Below are positions 23,978 through 32,865 of a stretch of DNA of 35,153 nt, piece after piece. The notes under the pieces were generated by a model, which saw nothing but the letters and a program-made list of their open reading frames with translations, was not told the origin of the DNA and made no database searches. The position numbers and the translations under genes are program-made. Numbering within the stretch: the first letter of the stretch is position 1; every line of letters begins with the position of its first letter. Source of the stretch: Inquilinus limosus (GTDB lineage: Bacteria; Pseudomonadota; Alphaproteobacteria; DSM-16000; Inquilinaceae); NCBI RefSeq assembly GCF_002195995.1, contig NZ_NHON01000047.1, forward strand, positions 768-35,920, written 5' to 3'.

Positions 23978-25444
23978 ATGAAGAAGCTCAGTCGGCTGCT
24001 GACGGCGACCGTTGTCGCCGGCGCCGGGTTCATCGGGTCGGGCCAGGCCCAGGCCGGCCCGGTCCGCCATGTCGTGCTGATCAGCGTCGACGGCCTGCAC
24101 GCCGTCGACCTGGAGAACCTGATCGCCGCCCACCCCGACACGCCGCTGGCCGGCCTGGCGGTCAAGGGCACCCGCTACGTCAACGCGGCCACCCCGATCC
24201 CGTCCGACTCCTTCCCGGGCCTGCTGGCGCAGGTGACCGGCGGCACGCCGCGCTCGACCGGGGTCTATTACGACGATTCCTACGACCGCACCCTGTCGGC
24301 GCCGGGATCGGACTGCTCCGCGGTCGGGACCGAATCCGAGTTCGCGGAGAACATCGACTATGACGACTCGGCGCTCGACGGCGGCGCCGGCCGGCACGGC
24401 GGCGCGGCGATCGACCCGGCGAAGCTGCCGCGCGACCCGAAGCAGGGCTGCCAGCCCGTCTATCCGCACAGCTTCCTGCGGGTGAACACCGTGTTCGAGG
24501 TGATCCGCAGCCATGGCGGCCACACCGCCTGGGCCGACAAGCACCCGGCCTACGACCTGGTCAACGGCCCGTCCGGCCAGGGCGTCGAGGACCTGTATAC
24601 GCCGGAGATCCAGGCGGTGAAGAACGCGGTCCCGGACACCGAGGCGAATGACGACCTGAAGGTCGCCGCGGTGATCAACGAGATCGGCGGCAAGAGCAGC
24701 GACGGGGCGCGGACCGCCGAGGTGCCGGCGATCCTGGGCCTGAACTTCCAGGCGGTCAGCGTCGGCCAGAAGCTGGCCGGCGTCGGCTATCTCGACGTCC
24801 AGGCGACGCCGAGCCCGGGGCTGGAGGACGCCCTGCTGCACACCAGCCAATCGATCGGCCGGATCCTGCAGGCCCTGGCCGACCGCAAGCTGCTCGACTC
24901 AACTCTCGTCATTGTCAGCGCCAAGCACGGCCAGTCGCCGATCCAGCCCGGCCGGACGGTCGGCATCAACGATGCGGCCTATGGCAGGATCCTCGGCGAC
25001 AACCTGGCCTTCGAGATCGCCGACGACGCGACCTATATCTGGCTGAAGGACCAGGGCAGGACGGCGGAGGCGGTGGCGGCCCTGGCGGCGCACCAGGACG
25101 AGCTGGGCATCGGCGAGATCTTCGCCGGCAAGGCCCTGGCGGCCCGGTTCGACGATCCGGCGACGGATCCGCGGACGCCCGACATCGCCATCCAGCCGCG
25201 GATCGGCGTCGTCTACAAGGGTGCGAAGAGCACCAAGATCGCCGAGCATGGCGGCGCCAACCCGGACGACGTCAATGTCGCCCTGCTGCTCTCCGGGCCG
25301 GGCATCGGCGCCGGCATGGTGACGCAGCCGGTGCAGACGGCGCAGATCGCGCCGACGATCCTGACGGCGCTCGGGATCGACCCGAAGGAGCTCGCGGCGG
25401 TCCGCCAGGAGGGCACGACGGCCCTGCCGGGGCTCGGCCGGTAG
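23978..25444 (+). CDS. Secreted alkaline-phosphatase-superfamily phosphodiesterase
   Basis: This 488-residue exported protein has a signal peptide (residues about 1-26, MKKLSRLL then a hydrophobic run to QAQAGP). It has the type I phosphodiesterase/nucleotide pyrophosphatase fold. Metal ligands start at ISVDGLHAVDL, and the likely nucleophile is Ser78 in PSDSFPGLLAQVTGG. Later motifs are VSAKHGQSPI (Lys316-His317) and AEHGGANPDDVNVALLLSGPG. Eukaryotic NPPs have Asp-His at the KHG position, so the metal site may differ, although I recall KHGQ in bacterial members. The ATG at 23978 is supported by the signal peptide and AGAGG upstream. It may release a phosphorylated ligand for the preceding importer. 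Confidence 0.82.
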   Translation: MKKLSRLLTATVVAGAGFIGSGQAQAGPVRHVVLISVDGLHAVDLENLIAAHPDTPLAGLAVKGTRYVNAATPIPSDSFPGLLAQVTGGTPRSTGVYYDDSYDRTLSAPGSDCSAVGTESEFAENIDYDDSALDGGAGRHGGAAIDPAKLPRDPKQGCQPVYPHSFLRVNTVFEVIRSHGGHTAWADKHPAYDLVNGPSGQGVEDLYTPEIQAVKNAVPDTEANDDLKVAAVINEIGGKSSDGARTAEVPAILGLNFQAVSVGQKLAGVGYLDVQATPSPGLEDALLHTSQSIGRILQALADRKLLDSTLVIVSAKHGQSPIQPGRTVGINDAAYGRILGDNLAFEIADDATYIWLKDQGRTAEAVAALAAHQDELGIGEIFAGKALAARFDDPATDPRTPDIAIQPRIGVVYKGAKSTKIAEHGGANPDDVNVALLLSGPGIGAGMVTQPVQTAQIAPTILTALGIDPKELAAVRQEGTTALPGLGR

Positions 25445-25460
25445 CCGCATCGTTCTATCC

Positions 25461-25490
25461 GGCAGGGCGCCCCGTCCGCGGCGCCCTGCC
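25461..25490 (+). terminator. Strong hairpin after the phosphodiesterase gene
   Basis: GGCAGGGCGCC (25461-25471) and GGCGCCCTGCC (25480-25490) form a perfect 11-bp stem with an 8-nt loop, beginning 17 bp after the stop codon. There is no T-run, as is common for terminator hairpins in very GC-rich genomes. It probably ends the importer-phosphodiesterase transcript and isolates the SMP-30 gene, which has its own upstream motif. Confidence 0.7.
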
Positions 25491-25538
25491 GTCCCGTCGA
25501 ATCATTGACGAGCCTCGCGGGCGGGCGCCACACTCCGG

Positions 25539-25553
25539 CCAGTTATGTCCGAT
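25539..25553 (+). promoter_or_regulatory. Motif shared with the importer promoter region
   Basis: CCAGTTATGTCCGAT differs at three of 15 positions from CCAATTATGTCGGAC at 18941-18955, and both are preceded by TCCGG. The gap to the start codon is 44 nt here and 46 nt there. The motif is AT-rich for this genome. It could be a -10/operator overlap for one regulon covering the importer and the lactonase. Confidence 0.45.
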
Positions 25554-25597
25554 CAATGGGCTGCCCGGCCAGGCCCGGGCCAAGGGAGGAAACCGGG

Positions 25598-26518
25598 ATG
25601 CTCGACCCCTGCTTCGAGGTGCTGGACAAGCGCTTCGCCGGCTATGTCATGGGCAATGTCCATATCGACGTGCTGGCCAGCGATGTCGGGCTGCGCTGGT
25701 CGGAAGGGCCGGTCTGGTTCGGCGACGGCCGCTACCTGCTGTGGAGCGACATCCCGAACAACCGGATCATGCGCTGGGACGAGACCGACGGCAGCGTCAG
25801 CGTCTACCGCAACCCGTCGAACTACACCAACGGCCACACCCGCGACCGGCAGGGCCGGCTGGTGTCCTGCGAGCATGGCGGCCGCCGGGTCAGCCGCACC
25901 GAATATGACGGCCGCGTCACCGTGCTGGCCGACAGCTATAACGGCAGGCGCCTGAACTCGCCGAACGACGTGGTGGTGAAGTCGGACGACACGGTGTGGT
26001 TCACCGATCCCTCCTACGGCATCCTGTCGGAATACGAAGGCCACCAGTCCGAGCCGGAGCAGGATGGCTGCCATGTCTACCGCTTCGACCCGAAATCGGG
26101 GGCGCTGAAGGCGATCGCCACCGATTTCGTCAAGCCGAACGGCCTGGCCTTCTCGCCGGACGAAAAGCTGCTCTATGTCGCCGACACCGGCGCCAGCCAC
26201 GACCCGGACGGGCCGAAGCACATCCGCCGCTTCCAGGTGCGCGACGACGGCACGCTGGCCGGCGGAGAGGTCTTCGCCGACTGCACCTTCGGCCTGTTCG
26301 ACGGCTTCCGCGTCGACCATCACGGCAACATCTGGAGCAGCGCCGGCGACGGCGTACATTGCTACACCCCGGACGGCACGCTGATCGGCAAGATCAAGGT
26401 GCCGGAGGTGGTGGCCAATGTCTGCTTCGGCGGCGTGAAGAAGAACCGTCTGTTCATCTGCGCCACCACCTCGCTGCGGTCGGTCTACCTGAACACGCGC
26501 GGCGTGCAGACGCCCTGA
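25598..26518 (+). CDS. SMP-30/gluconolactonase family lactonase, copy 1
   Basis: This 306-residue six-bladed beta-propeller lactonase hydrolyses sugar 1,4/1,5-lactones to sugar acids with a divalent metal. Expected metal ligands are Glu36 in SEGPVW, the first Asn of LNSPND, Asn181 in KPNGLAFSPD and Asp235 in FDGFRVD. No signal peptide is seen, so it is probably cytoplasmic. The start at 25598 is set by AAGGGAGGA 8 nt upstream. It is followed 14 bp later by a DMT permease in the same unit. It is a close paralogue of the lactonase at 32866: 78 of 103 residues are identical by eye over residues 36-138. Confidence 0.9.
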   Translation: MLDPCFEVLDKRFAGYVMGNVHIDVLASDVGLRWSEGPVWFGDGRYLLWSDIPNNRIMRWDETDGSVSVYRNPSNYTNGHTRDRQGRLVSCEHGGRRVSRTEYDGRVTVLADSYNGRRLNSPNDVVVKSDDTVWFTDPSYGILSEYEGHQSEPEQDGCHVYRFDPKSGALKAIATDFVKPNGLAFSPDEKLLYVADTGASHDPDGPKHIRRFQVRDDGTLAGGEVFADCTFGLFDGFRVDHHGNIWSSAGDGVHCYTPDGTLIGKIKVPEVVANVCFGGVKKNRLFICATTSLRSVYLNTRGVQTP

Positions 26519-26532
26519 GGATCCGACTGGCC

Positions 26533-27414
26533 ATGCCGCCCGCCCTGCCGCGGACCGTGGCCGCCCCCGCCGCCGGCATGCTGCTCATGCTGGCGGCGAT
26601 GGGCAGCTTCACCACCATGGACACGGTGTCGAAGCTGCTGACGGACCGCTACGACCCGGTCCAGGTGACCTGGGCGCGCTACACCTTCCACGCGCTGCCG
26701 ATGCTGCTGATCGCGGGGCCGGCGTGCTTCCGGCGGATGGCCGCGACAACCCGGCCGGGGGTGCAGCTGGTGCGGGCCCTGGCGCTGCTGGCCTCCGCCG
26801 TGCTCGCCATCCTCGGCTTCAGCCTGATGCCGCTGGCCGATTTGTTCGCGATCAACTTCATCGCGCCGCTGCTGGTGATCGTGCTGTCGGTGCTGTTCCT
26901 GGGCGAGCATGTCGGCCCGCATCGCTGGGCGGCGGTGGCCGCCGGCTTCGCCGGGATGCTGATCATCGTCTGGCCCAGCGGCGACGGCGTCGGGCTGCTC
27001 GGCGGCCTGGTCGCCTTCGGCTCGGCGCTGTTCTGGGCGATCGGCCTGGTCGCGACAAGGCGGCTGGAGGGCGAGGATCCCCGCACCACCCTGTTCATCA
27101 CCGCGCTGACCGGCACCGTGCTGCTGAGCCTGGCGCAGCCCTTCGTCTGGACACCACCCGACGCGGCCGGCTGGGGCCTGATGGTGGCGATGGGGCTGCT
27201 GGGCCTGCTGTCGCACACCCTGCTGATCGCCGCCTTCGCCCAGGCCCCCGCCTCGTCGCTGGCGCCGTTCCAGTACAGCCAGCTGCTCTACGGCCTGGCC
27301 TATGGCTGGCTGGTCTTCGGCGACATGATCGGCGCGCGGCCGCTGCTGGGCTGTGCCGTCATCGTCGCTGCCGGCGCCTATGTCTGGTGGCGGGAGCAGC
27401 GGGTTCCGGGCTGA
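26533..27414 (+). CDS. DMT-superfamily permease (EamA type)
   Basis: This 293-residue inner-membrane protein has ten predicted hydrophobic segments arranged as two EamA repeats (about residues 15-145 and 155-285). Typical segments are FTTMDTVSKLL after the first helix, VTWARYTFHALPML, FALADLFAINFIAPLLVIVLS-like helix 4, and LAPFQYSQLLYGLAYGWLVFGD in the second half. EamA proteins export or import small metabolites, often amino acids or sugars; substrates are seldom predictable. GAGGA lies 11 nt before the ATG. It is cotranscribed with the SMP-30 lactonase, so a sugar-derived metabolite is a reasonable guess. Confidence 0.88.
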   Translation: MPPALPRTVAAPAAGMLLMLAAMGSFTTMDTVSKLLTDRYDPVQVTWARYTFHALPMLLIAGPACFRRMAATTRPGVQLVRALALLASAVLAILGFSLMPLADLFAINFIAPLLVIVLSVLFLGEHVGPHRWAAVAAGFAGMLIIVWPSGDGVGLLGGLVAFGSALFWAIGLVATRRLEGEDPRTTLFITALTGTVLLSLAQPFVWTPPDAAGWGLMVAMGLLGLLSHTLLIAAFAQAPASSLAPFQYSQLLYGLAYGWLVFGDMIGARPLLGCAVIVAAGAYVWWREQRVPG

Positions 27415-27449
27415 GCCGCTGCATTGGGACGATCCCTCGATCCCTTCAC

Positions 27450-27480
27450 CGTCATGGCGAGCCCCGCAGGGGCGTGGCCA
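27450..27480. repeat. Decayed half copy of the GTCATTGCGAG repeat
   Basis: Positions 27450-27480 match the reverse complement of 13290-13320 (right half of repeat copy 1) at 28 of 31 positions. The matching arm to its right is missing, so only one half remains. It includes a small hairpin, GCCCC-GCA-GGGGC. It lies between the DMT gene and the convergent GntR gene and might still help end transcription. Confidence 0.7.
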
Positions 27481-27533
27481 AACACGGGCCCGTTCGCCCA
27501 GGCCCCAGGGACTGCTGCAATCAGCCGGACTGT

Positions 27534-28220
27534 TTATCCCCTGACGTAGTCCGGGAACTTGGCGCGGATCTCGTCGACCTGCGACAGCGTGCCGGACAGA
27601 TGTCCGCGCAGCGCCTCCTGCGCCGCATCGGCGTCGCCGGCGGCGATGGCATCGAGGATCCGGGCATGGTCGTCCAGGATCGACTGGGCCTTGCCCGGCA
27701 CCGGCAAATGCAGCCGGCGCAGCCGGTCGAGATGGCCGCTGCGGCTGCGAATCAGCGCCCACAGGCCCGGCACCTCCGCCGCCTCGCACAGCTGGCGGTG
27801 CAGCGACTGGTCGGTCTCGACGAAGCCCTCGAGATCCTGGGCGTCGACCAGGGCCCGCTGGCGGGCGATCAGCGCCTGCAGCCGCGGCATGAAGGACCGG
27901 TCCGGCTGCAGCGCCAGGGTCCGCACCACCTCCAGCTCCACCGACCGGCGCAGGAAATGCGCCTGCCGCGCCGTCGCCAGGTCGATCGGGCTGACCACCG
28001 TGGCGTGCTGCGGGAAGATGTCGACCAGCCCCTCCTCCGCCAGCCGCAGCAGGGCGTCGCGGATCGGCGTCTGGCTGACCCCGAACTGGGCCATCAGCTC
28101 GTTGCGCGCCAGCACCGACCCCGGCGCCAGGGTCAGCGCGATGATCTGCTCGCGCAGCCGCTCATAGACCTGCGGCGCCGCCTGCCGGGCGCGGTCGAGC
28201 TGGATCGCCGTGACGGTCAT
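27534..28220 (-). CDS. GntR-family transcriptional regulator, FCD subfamily
   Basis: This is a 228-residue regulator. The winged helix-turn-helix (about residues 10-78) reads VYERLREQIIALTLAPGSVLARNELMAQF, then GVSQTPIRDALLRLAEEGLVDIFPQHATVVSPI, the FadR/GntR pattern. The C-terminal part (about residues 85-215) is an all-helical FCD ligand-binding domain, with the VELEVVRTLAL start and a DAI..GDADAAQEALRGHL end that is typical of the family. FCD domains often bind sugar acids or other carboxylates with a metal. I chose the ATG at 28220, with GAGGA 10 nt upstream; the frame extends to 28316 but the extra residues lack family resemblance. It diverges from the importer/dehydratase operon across a 16-bp palindrome and most likely represses it. 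Confidence 0.93.
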   Translation of the reverse strand: MTVTAIQLDRARQAAPQVYERLREQIIALTLAPGSVLARNELMAQFGVSQTPIRDALLRLAEEGLVDIFPQHATVVSPIDLATARQAHFLRRSVELEVVRTLALQPDRSFMPRLQALIARQRALVDAQDLEGFVETDQSLHRQLCEAAEVPGLWALIRSRSGHLDRLRRLHLPVPGKAQSILDDHARILDAIAAGDADAAQEALRGHLSGTLSQVDEIRAKFPDYVRG

Positions 28221-28313
28221 GCTGGTGGAGTCCTCGTCCCCTTTGTCCCCGCGATTTGAGCGGGGCCGGGCCGCGCCCGCAATGGCGATGATAATCGCGC
28301 TTGGCCATAGATG

Positions 28314-28329
28314 CACTAATGCATTAGTG
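28314..28329. promoter_or_regulatory. Perfect 16-bp palindrome, likely GntR operator
   Basis: CACTAATGCATTAGTG is a perfect palindrome in the 197-bp gap between the GntR gene (start 28220) and the importer operon (start 28418). It is AT-rich against a GC-rich background. A possible promoter for the operon, TTGGCC at 28301-28306 with an 18-bp spacer to TAGTGT, would run straight through it. Binding there would block polymerase, fitting repression released by a sugar acid. Confidence 0.7.
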
Positions 28330-28417
28330 TCTCAGTGACTCGCAACCGGGCGCCCCAGCGGCCCGAAGCCGGATCGAACCGGCCGCAGCCCAACGCCCTA
28401 TCGTGGAGGAAACACGG

Positions 28418-29431
28418 ATGAAGTGGATGCGACTCTGCGCGGCCGCCCTGGCGCTGGCCGGCACCCTGGCCGCCGCGGCGCCGGGCATGGCCCAGGACAA
28501 GGCCGAGATCACCATCTCGCGCCAGCCGGGCATCCTGTACATGGCCGCCCATGTCATGGAGAAGCAGAAGCTGGTCGAGAAGCACGCCGCCACGCTGGGC
28601 GTGCCCGACCTGAAGGTCAGCTGGACCACCTTCTCCGGCGGCGGCGCCCAGACCGACGCGCTGCTGGCCGGCGGCGTCGACATCGTCAACACCGGTGTCG
28701 GCAACCTGCTGCTGCTGTGGGACCGCACCCGCGGCGGGGTGAAGGGCATCGTCGCCTCCTCCGCCCTGCCGCTGAACCTGCTCAGCCGCAACCCGAACAT
28801 CAAGTCGCTGCAGGATTTCGGGCCGACCGACAAGATCGCGGTGCCGACCGTCCGCGTCTCGACCCAGGCGATCCTGCTGCAGATGGCCGCCGCCCAGGCC
28901 TTCGGCGCCGACCAATGGGCCAAGCTGGACGGCAACACCGTGCAGCTCGGCCATCCCGACGCGGCCGCGGCCCTGGCCAACACGCAGCATGAGGTGACCA
29001 GCCATTTCTCGGCCCCGCCCTTCGACTATTTCGAGCTGAAGAACATTCCCGGAACGCATGTGGTGCTGCGGTCGCCCGATGTCATCGGCGGCCCGCTGAC
29101 CCAGGCGCAGTTTTTCACCACCACCCGATTCGCCGACGCCAACCCGAAGGTGGTCGAGGCGGTGAAGGCGGCCACCCTCGAGGCGGTCGACTTCATCCAC
29201 AAGGACACCCGCGCCGCGGTCGAGATCTATCGCGAGGTCACCGGCGACAAGACCAGCGTCGACGACCTGATGGAGATGCTGAAGCAGCCGGGGATGATGG
29301 ACTTCATCGCCGCCCCCCAGGGCACGATGAAGTTCGCCCAGCACCTGTACAAGATCGGCACGCTGAAGACCGAGCCGAAGGCCTGGACCGACTACTACCT
29401 GCCGATCGCCGCCGACCTGAACGGCAACTGA
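28418..29431 (+). CDS. NMT1/TauA-like ABC transporter periplasmic binding protein
   Basis: The 337-residue protein has a signal peptide (MKWMRLCAAALALAG to about PGMAQ, residue 27). The mature part has the SsuA/TauA/NMT1 fold: ITISRQPGILYMAAHVMEKQKLVEKHA, then LLAGGVDIVNTGVGNLLLLWDRT and VPTVRVSTQAILLQMAAAQ. Known members bind sulphonates, taurine, pyrimidine precursors or aromatic acids. Here the operon encodes sugar-acid enzymes, so a carboxylate ligand is likely, which would be unusual for the family. GGAGG before the ATG at 28418 decides the start over the upstream in-frame ATG at 28403. It is the first gene of the operon after the GntR palindrome. Confidence 0.88.
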   Translation: MKWMRLCAAALALAGTLAAAAPGMAQDKAEITISRQPGILYMAAHVMEKQKLVEKHAATLGVPDLKVSWTTFSGGGAQTDALLAGGVDIVNTGVGNLLLLWDRTRGGVKGIVASSALPLNLLSRNPNIKSLQDFGPTDKIAVPTVRVSTQAILLQMAAAQAFGADQWAKLDGNTVQLGHPDAAAALANTQHEVTSHFSAPPFDYFELKNIPGTHVVLRSPDVIGGPLTQAQFFTTTRFADANPKVVEAVKAATLEAVDFIHKDTRAAVEIYREVTGDKTSVDDLMEMLKQPGMMDFIAAPQGTMKFAQHLYKIGTLKTEPKAWTDYYLPIAADLNGN

Positions 29432-29432
29432 G

Positions 29433-30194
29433 ATGGCGCTGCTCGAGGTCAGCGGCGTCACGCTGCGCTACAAGACGCCGTCGGTCCAGGTCACGGCGAC
29501 CGAACGGGTCAGCTTTCAGGTCGACCAGTCGGACCGCTTCGTGCTGCTGGGCCCGTCCGGCTGCGGCAAGTCCACCCTCTTGAAGGCCGTCGGCGGCTAC
29601 ATGAAGCCGAGCGAGGGCGCGATCCGGATCAAGGACCGCGAGGTGGCGGAGCCGGGCGCCGACCGGATGATGGTGTTCCAGGAGTTCGACCAGCTGCTGC
29701 CCTGGAAGACGGTGCTGGAGAACGTGATGTTCCCGCTGCGCACGGCGCGGAAGCTGCCGCGGCGGGAGGCGGAGGAGCGGGCCCGGGCCTATATCGAGAA
29801 GGTCCACCTGACCCGGGCGGTCGACAGCTATCCGCACACCTTGTCGGGCGGCATGAAGCAGCGCGTCGCCATCGCCCGCGGCATGGCGATGGAGCCCGAC
29901 ATCCTGCTGATGGACGAGCCCTTCGCCGCGCTGGACGCCCTGACCCGCCGGCAGATGCAGGACGAGCTGCTGCAGCTGTGGCAGGACACGCGCTTCACCG
30001 TGCTGTTCGTCACCCATTCCATCGCCGAGGCGATCCGCATCGGCAACCGCATCCTGCTGCTGTCGCCGCATCCCGGCCGGGTCAAGGCCGAGGTGCGCGA
30101 CGTCGACCAGGTCTCGGCCGAGGACGGCAGCGCCGGCCAGCTGGAGCAGCAGATCCACGACCTGCTCTTCACCGGGCCGGGGCACAGGGAGTGA
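29433..30194 (+). CDS. NMT1/Tau-type ABC transporter ATPase (TauB/SsuB-like)
   Basis: This 253-residue single-domain ATPase shows Walker A GPSGCGKSTLL, Q-loop VFQEFDQLLPWKT, signature LSGGMKQRVAIARGM, Walker B ILLMDEPFAALDALTR and switch His in VTHSIAEA. The LLPWKT segment after the Q-loop is characteristic of the TauB/SsuB group. The ATG lies one base after the stop of the binding-protein gene, and the stop codon at 30192 nearly touches the permease start, so all three transporter genes are translationally coupled. Confidence 0.93.
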   Translation: MALLEVSGVTLRYKTPSVQVTATERVSFQVDQSDRFVLLGPSGCGKSTLLKAVGGYMKPSEGAIRIKDREVAEPGADRMMVFQEFDQLLPWKTVLENVMFPLRTARKLPRREAEERARAYIEKVHLTRAVDSYPHTLSGGMKQRVAIARGMAMEPDILLMDEPFAALDALTRRQMQDELLQLWQDTRFTVLFVTHSIAEAIRIGNRILLLSPHPGRVKAEVRDVDQVSAEDGSAGQLEQQIHDLLFTGPGHRE

Positions 30195-30196
30195 CC

Positions 30197-31063
30197 ATGA
30201 TGGGACAGGCCCGCATCCTGATGGCGGATACCGAGGCGGCGGCCGCCCCGCAGATCGGCGCGGTCGAGCGGAAGCTCGGCCTGGCCGAGCTGCTGTGGGG
30301 CAGCGCCTTCATCCGCAAGACCTTGCTGATCCTGGTGCTGGCCGCGATCTGGCAGGTCTATGCCTCGATCCTCGACAACCCGCTCCTGTTCCCGACGCTG
30401 GGCGACACCTTGTCCGCCATGGCCGACGGCTTCCTGCACGGCCCGCTGGCGCTGCGGGCCTGGACCTCGATCAAGGTGCTGCTGATGGGCTATGCCGCCG
30501 GCATCGCCCTGGCCGCCACCCTGACCGTGCTGGCGATCAACACCCGCATCGGCACCGATTTCCTCGAGACCATGACGGCGATGTTCAACCCGCTGCCGGC
30601 GATCGCGCTCCTGCCGCTGGCGCTGATCTGGTTCGGCCTCGGCATCGGCAGCCTCGTCTTCGTGCTGATCCATTCGGTGCTGTGGGCGGTGGCGCTGAAC
30701 ACCCATTCCGGCTTCCTCGCCGTGTCGAACACGCTGCGCATGGTCGGCCGCAACTACGGGCTGAAGGGCTTCGGCTATGTCGCCCGCATCCTGGTGCCGG
30801 CCGCCTTCCCCTCGATCCTCACCGGGCTGAAGATCGGCTGGGCCTTCGCCTGGCGCACCCTGATCGCGGCCGAGCTGGTGTTCGGCGTCTCCTCCGGCCA
30901 GGGCGGGCTGGGCTGGTTCATCTTCGAGAACCGCAACCTCCTGGATATCCCCTCGGTGTTCGCCGGCCTGCTCACCGTCATCATCATCGGCCTGGTGGTC
31001 GAGAACGTGATTTTCCGGACCATCGAACGCCGGACGGTGCGACGATGGGGGCTGCAGAACTGA
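30197..31063 (+). CDS. NMT1/Tau-type ABC transporter permease (TauC/SsuC-like)
   Basis: This 288-residue permease has six predicted transmembrane segments, beginning around residue 35 (LLILVLAAIWQVYASIL). The coupling loop is in the central region around VSNTLRMVGRNYGLKG, followed by ILVPAAFPSILTGLKIGWAFAWRTLIAAELVFG, the TauC/SsuC pattern. The start is ambiguous among GTG 30191, ATG 30197 and ATG 30200; GGGAG at 30187-30191 favours the ATGs. The gene follows the ATPase directly, and the dehydratase gene starts 49 bp later, so the operon probably continues. Confidence 0.9.
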   Translation: MMGQARILMADTEAAAAPQIGAVERKLGLAELLWGSAFIRKTLLILVLAAIWQVYASILDNPLLFPTLGDTLSAMADGFLHGPLALRAWTSIKVLLMGYAAGIALAATLTVLAINTRIGTDFLETMTAMFNPLPAIALLPLALIWFGLGIGSLVFVLIHSVLWAVALNTHSGFLAVSNTLRMVGRNYGLKGFGYVARILVPAAFPSILTGLKIGWAFAWRTLIAAELVFGVSSGQGGLGWFIFENRNLLDIPSVFAGLLTVIIIGLVVENVIFRTIERRTVRRWGLQN

Positions 31064-31112
31064 GTCTCTGCCTCCCCAGCCACCGATCCTCTCCCGACGA
31101 CGGCAGCGAGCC

Positions 31113-32855
<1,743 letters not shown>

Positions 32856-32865
32856 GGGAATAGCG

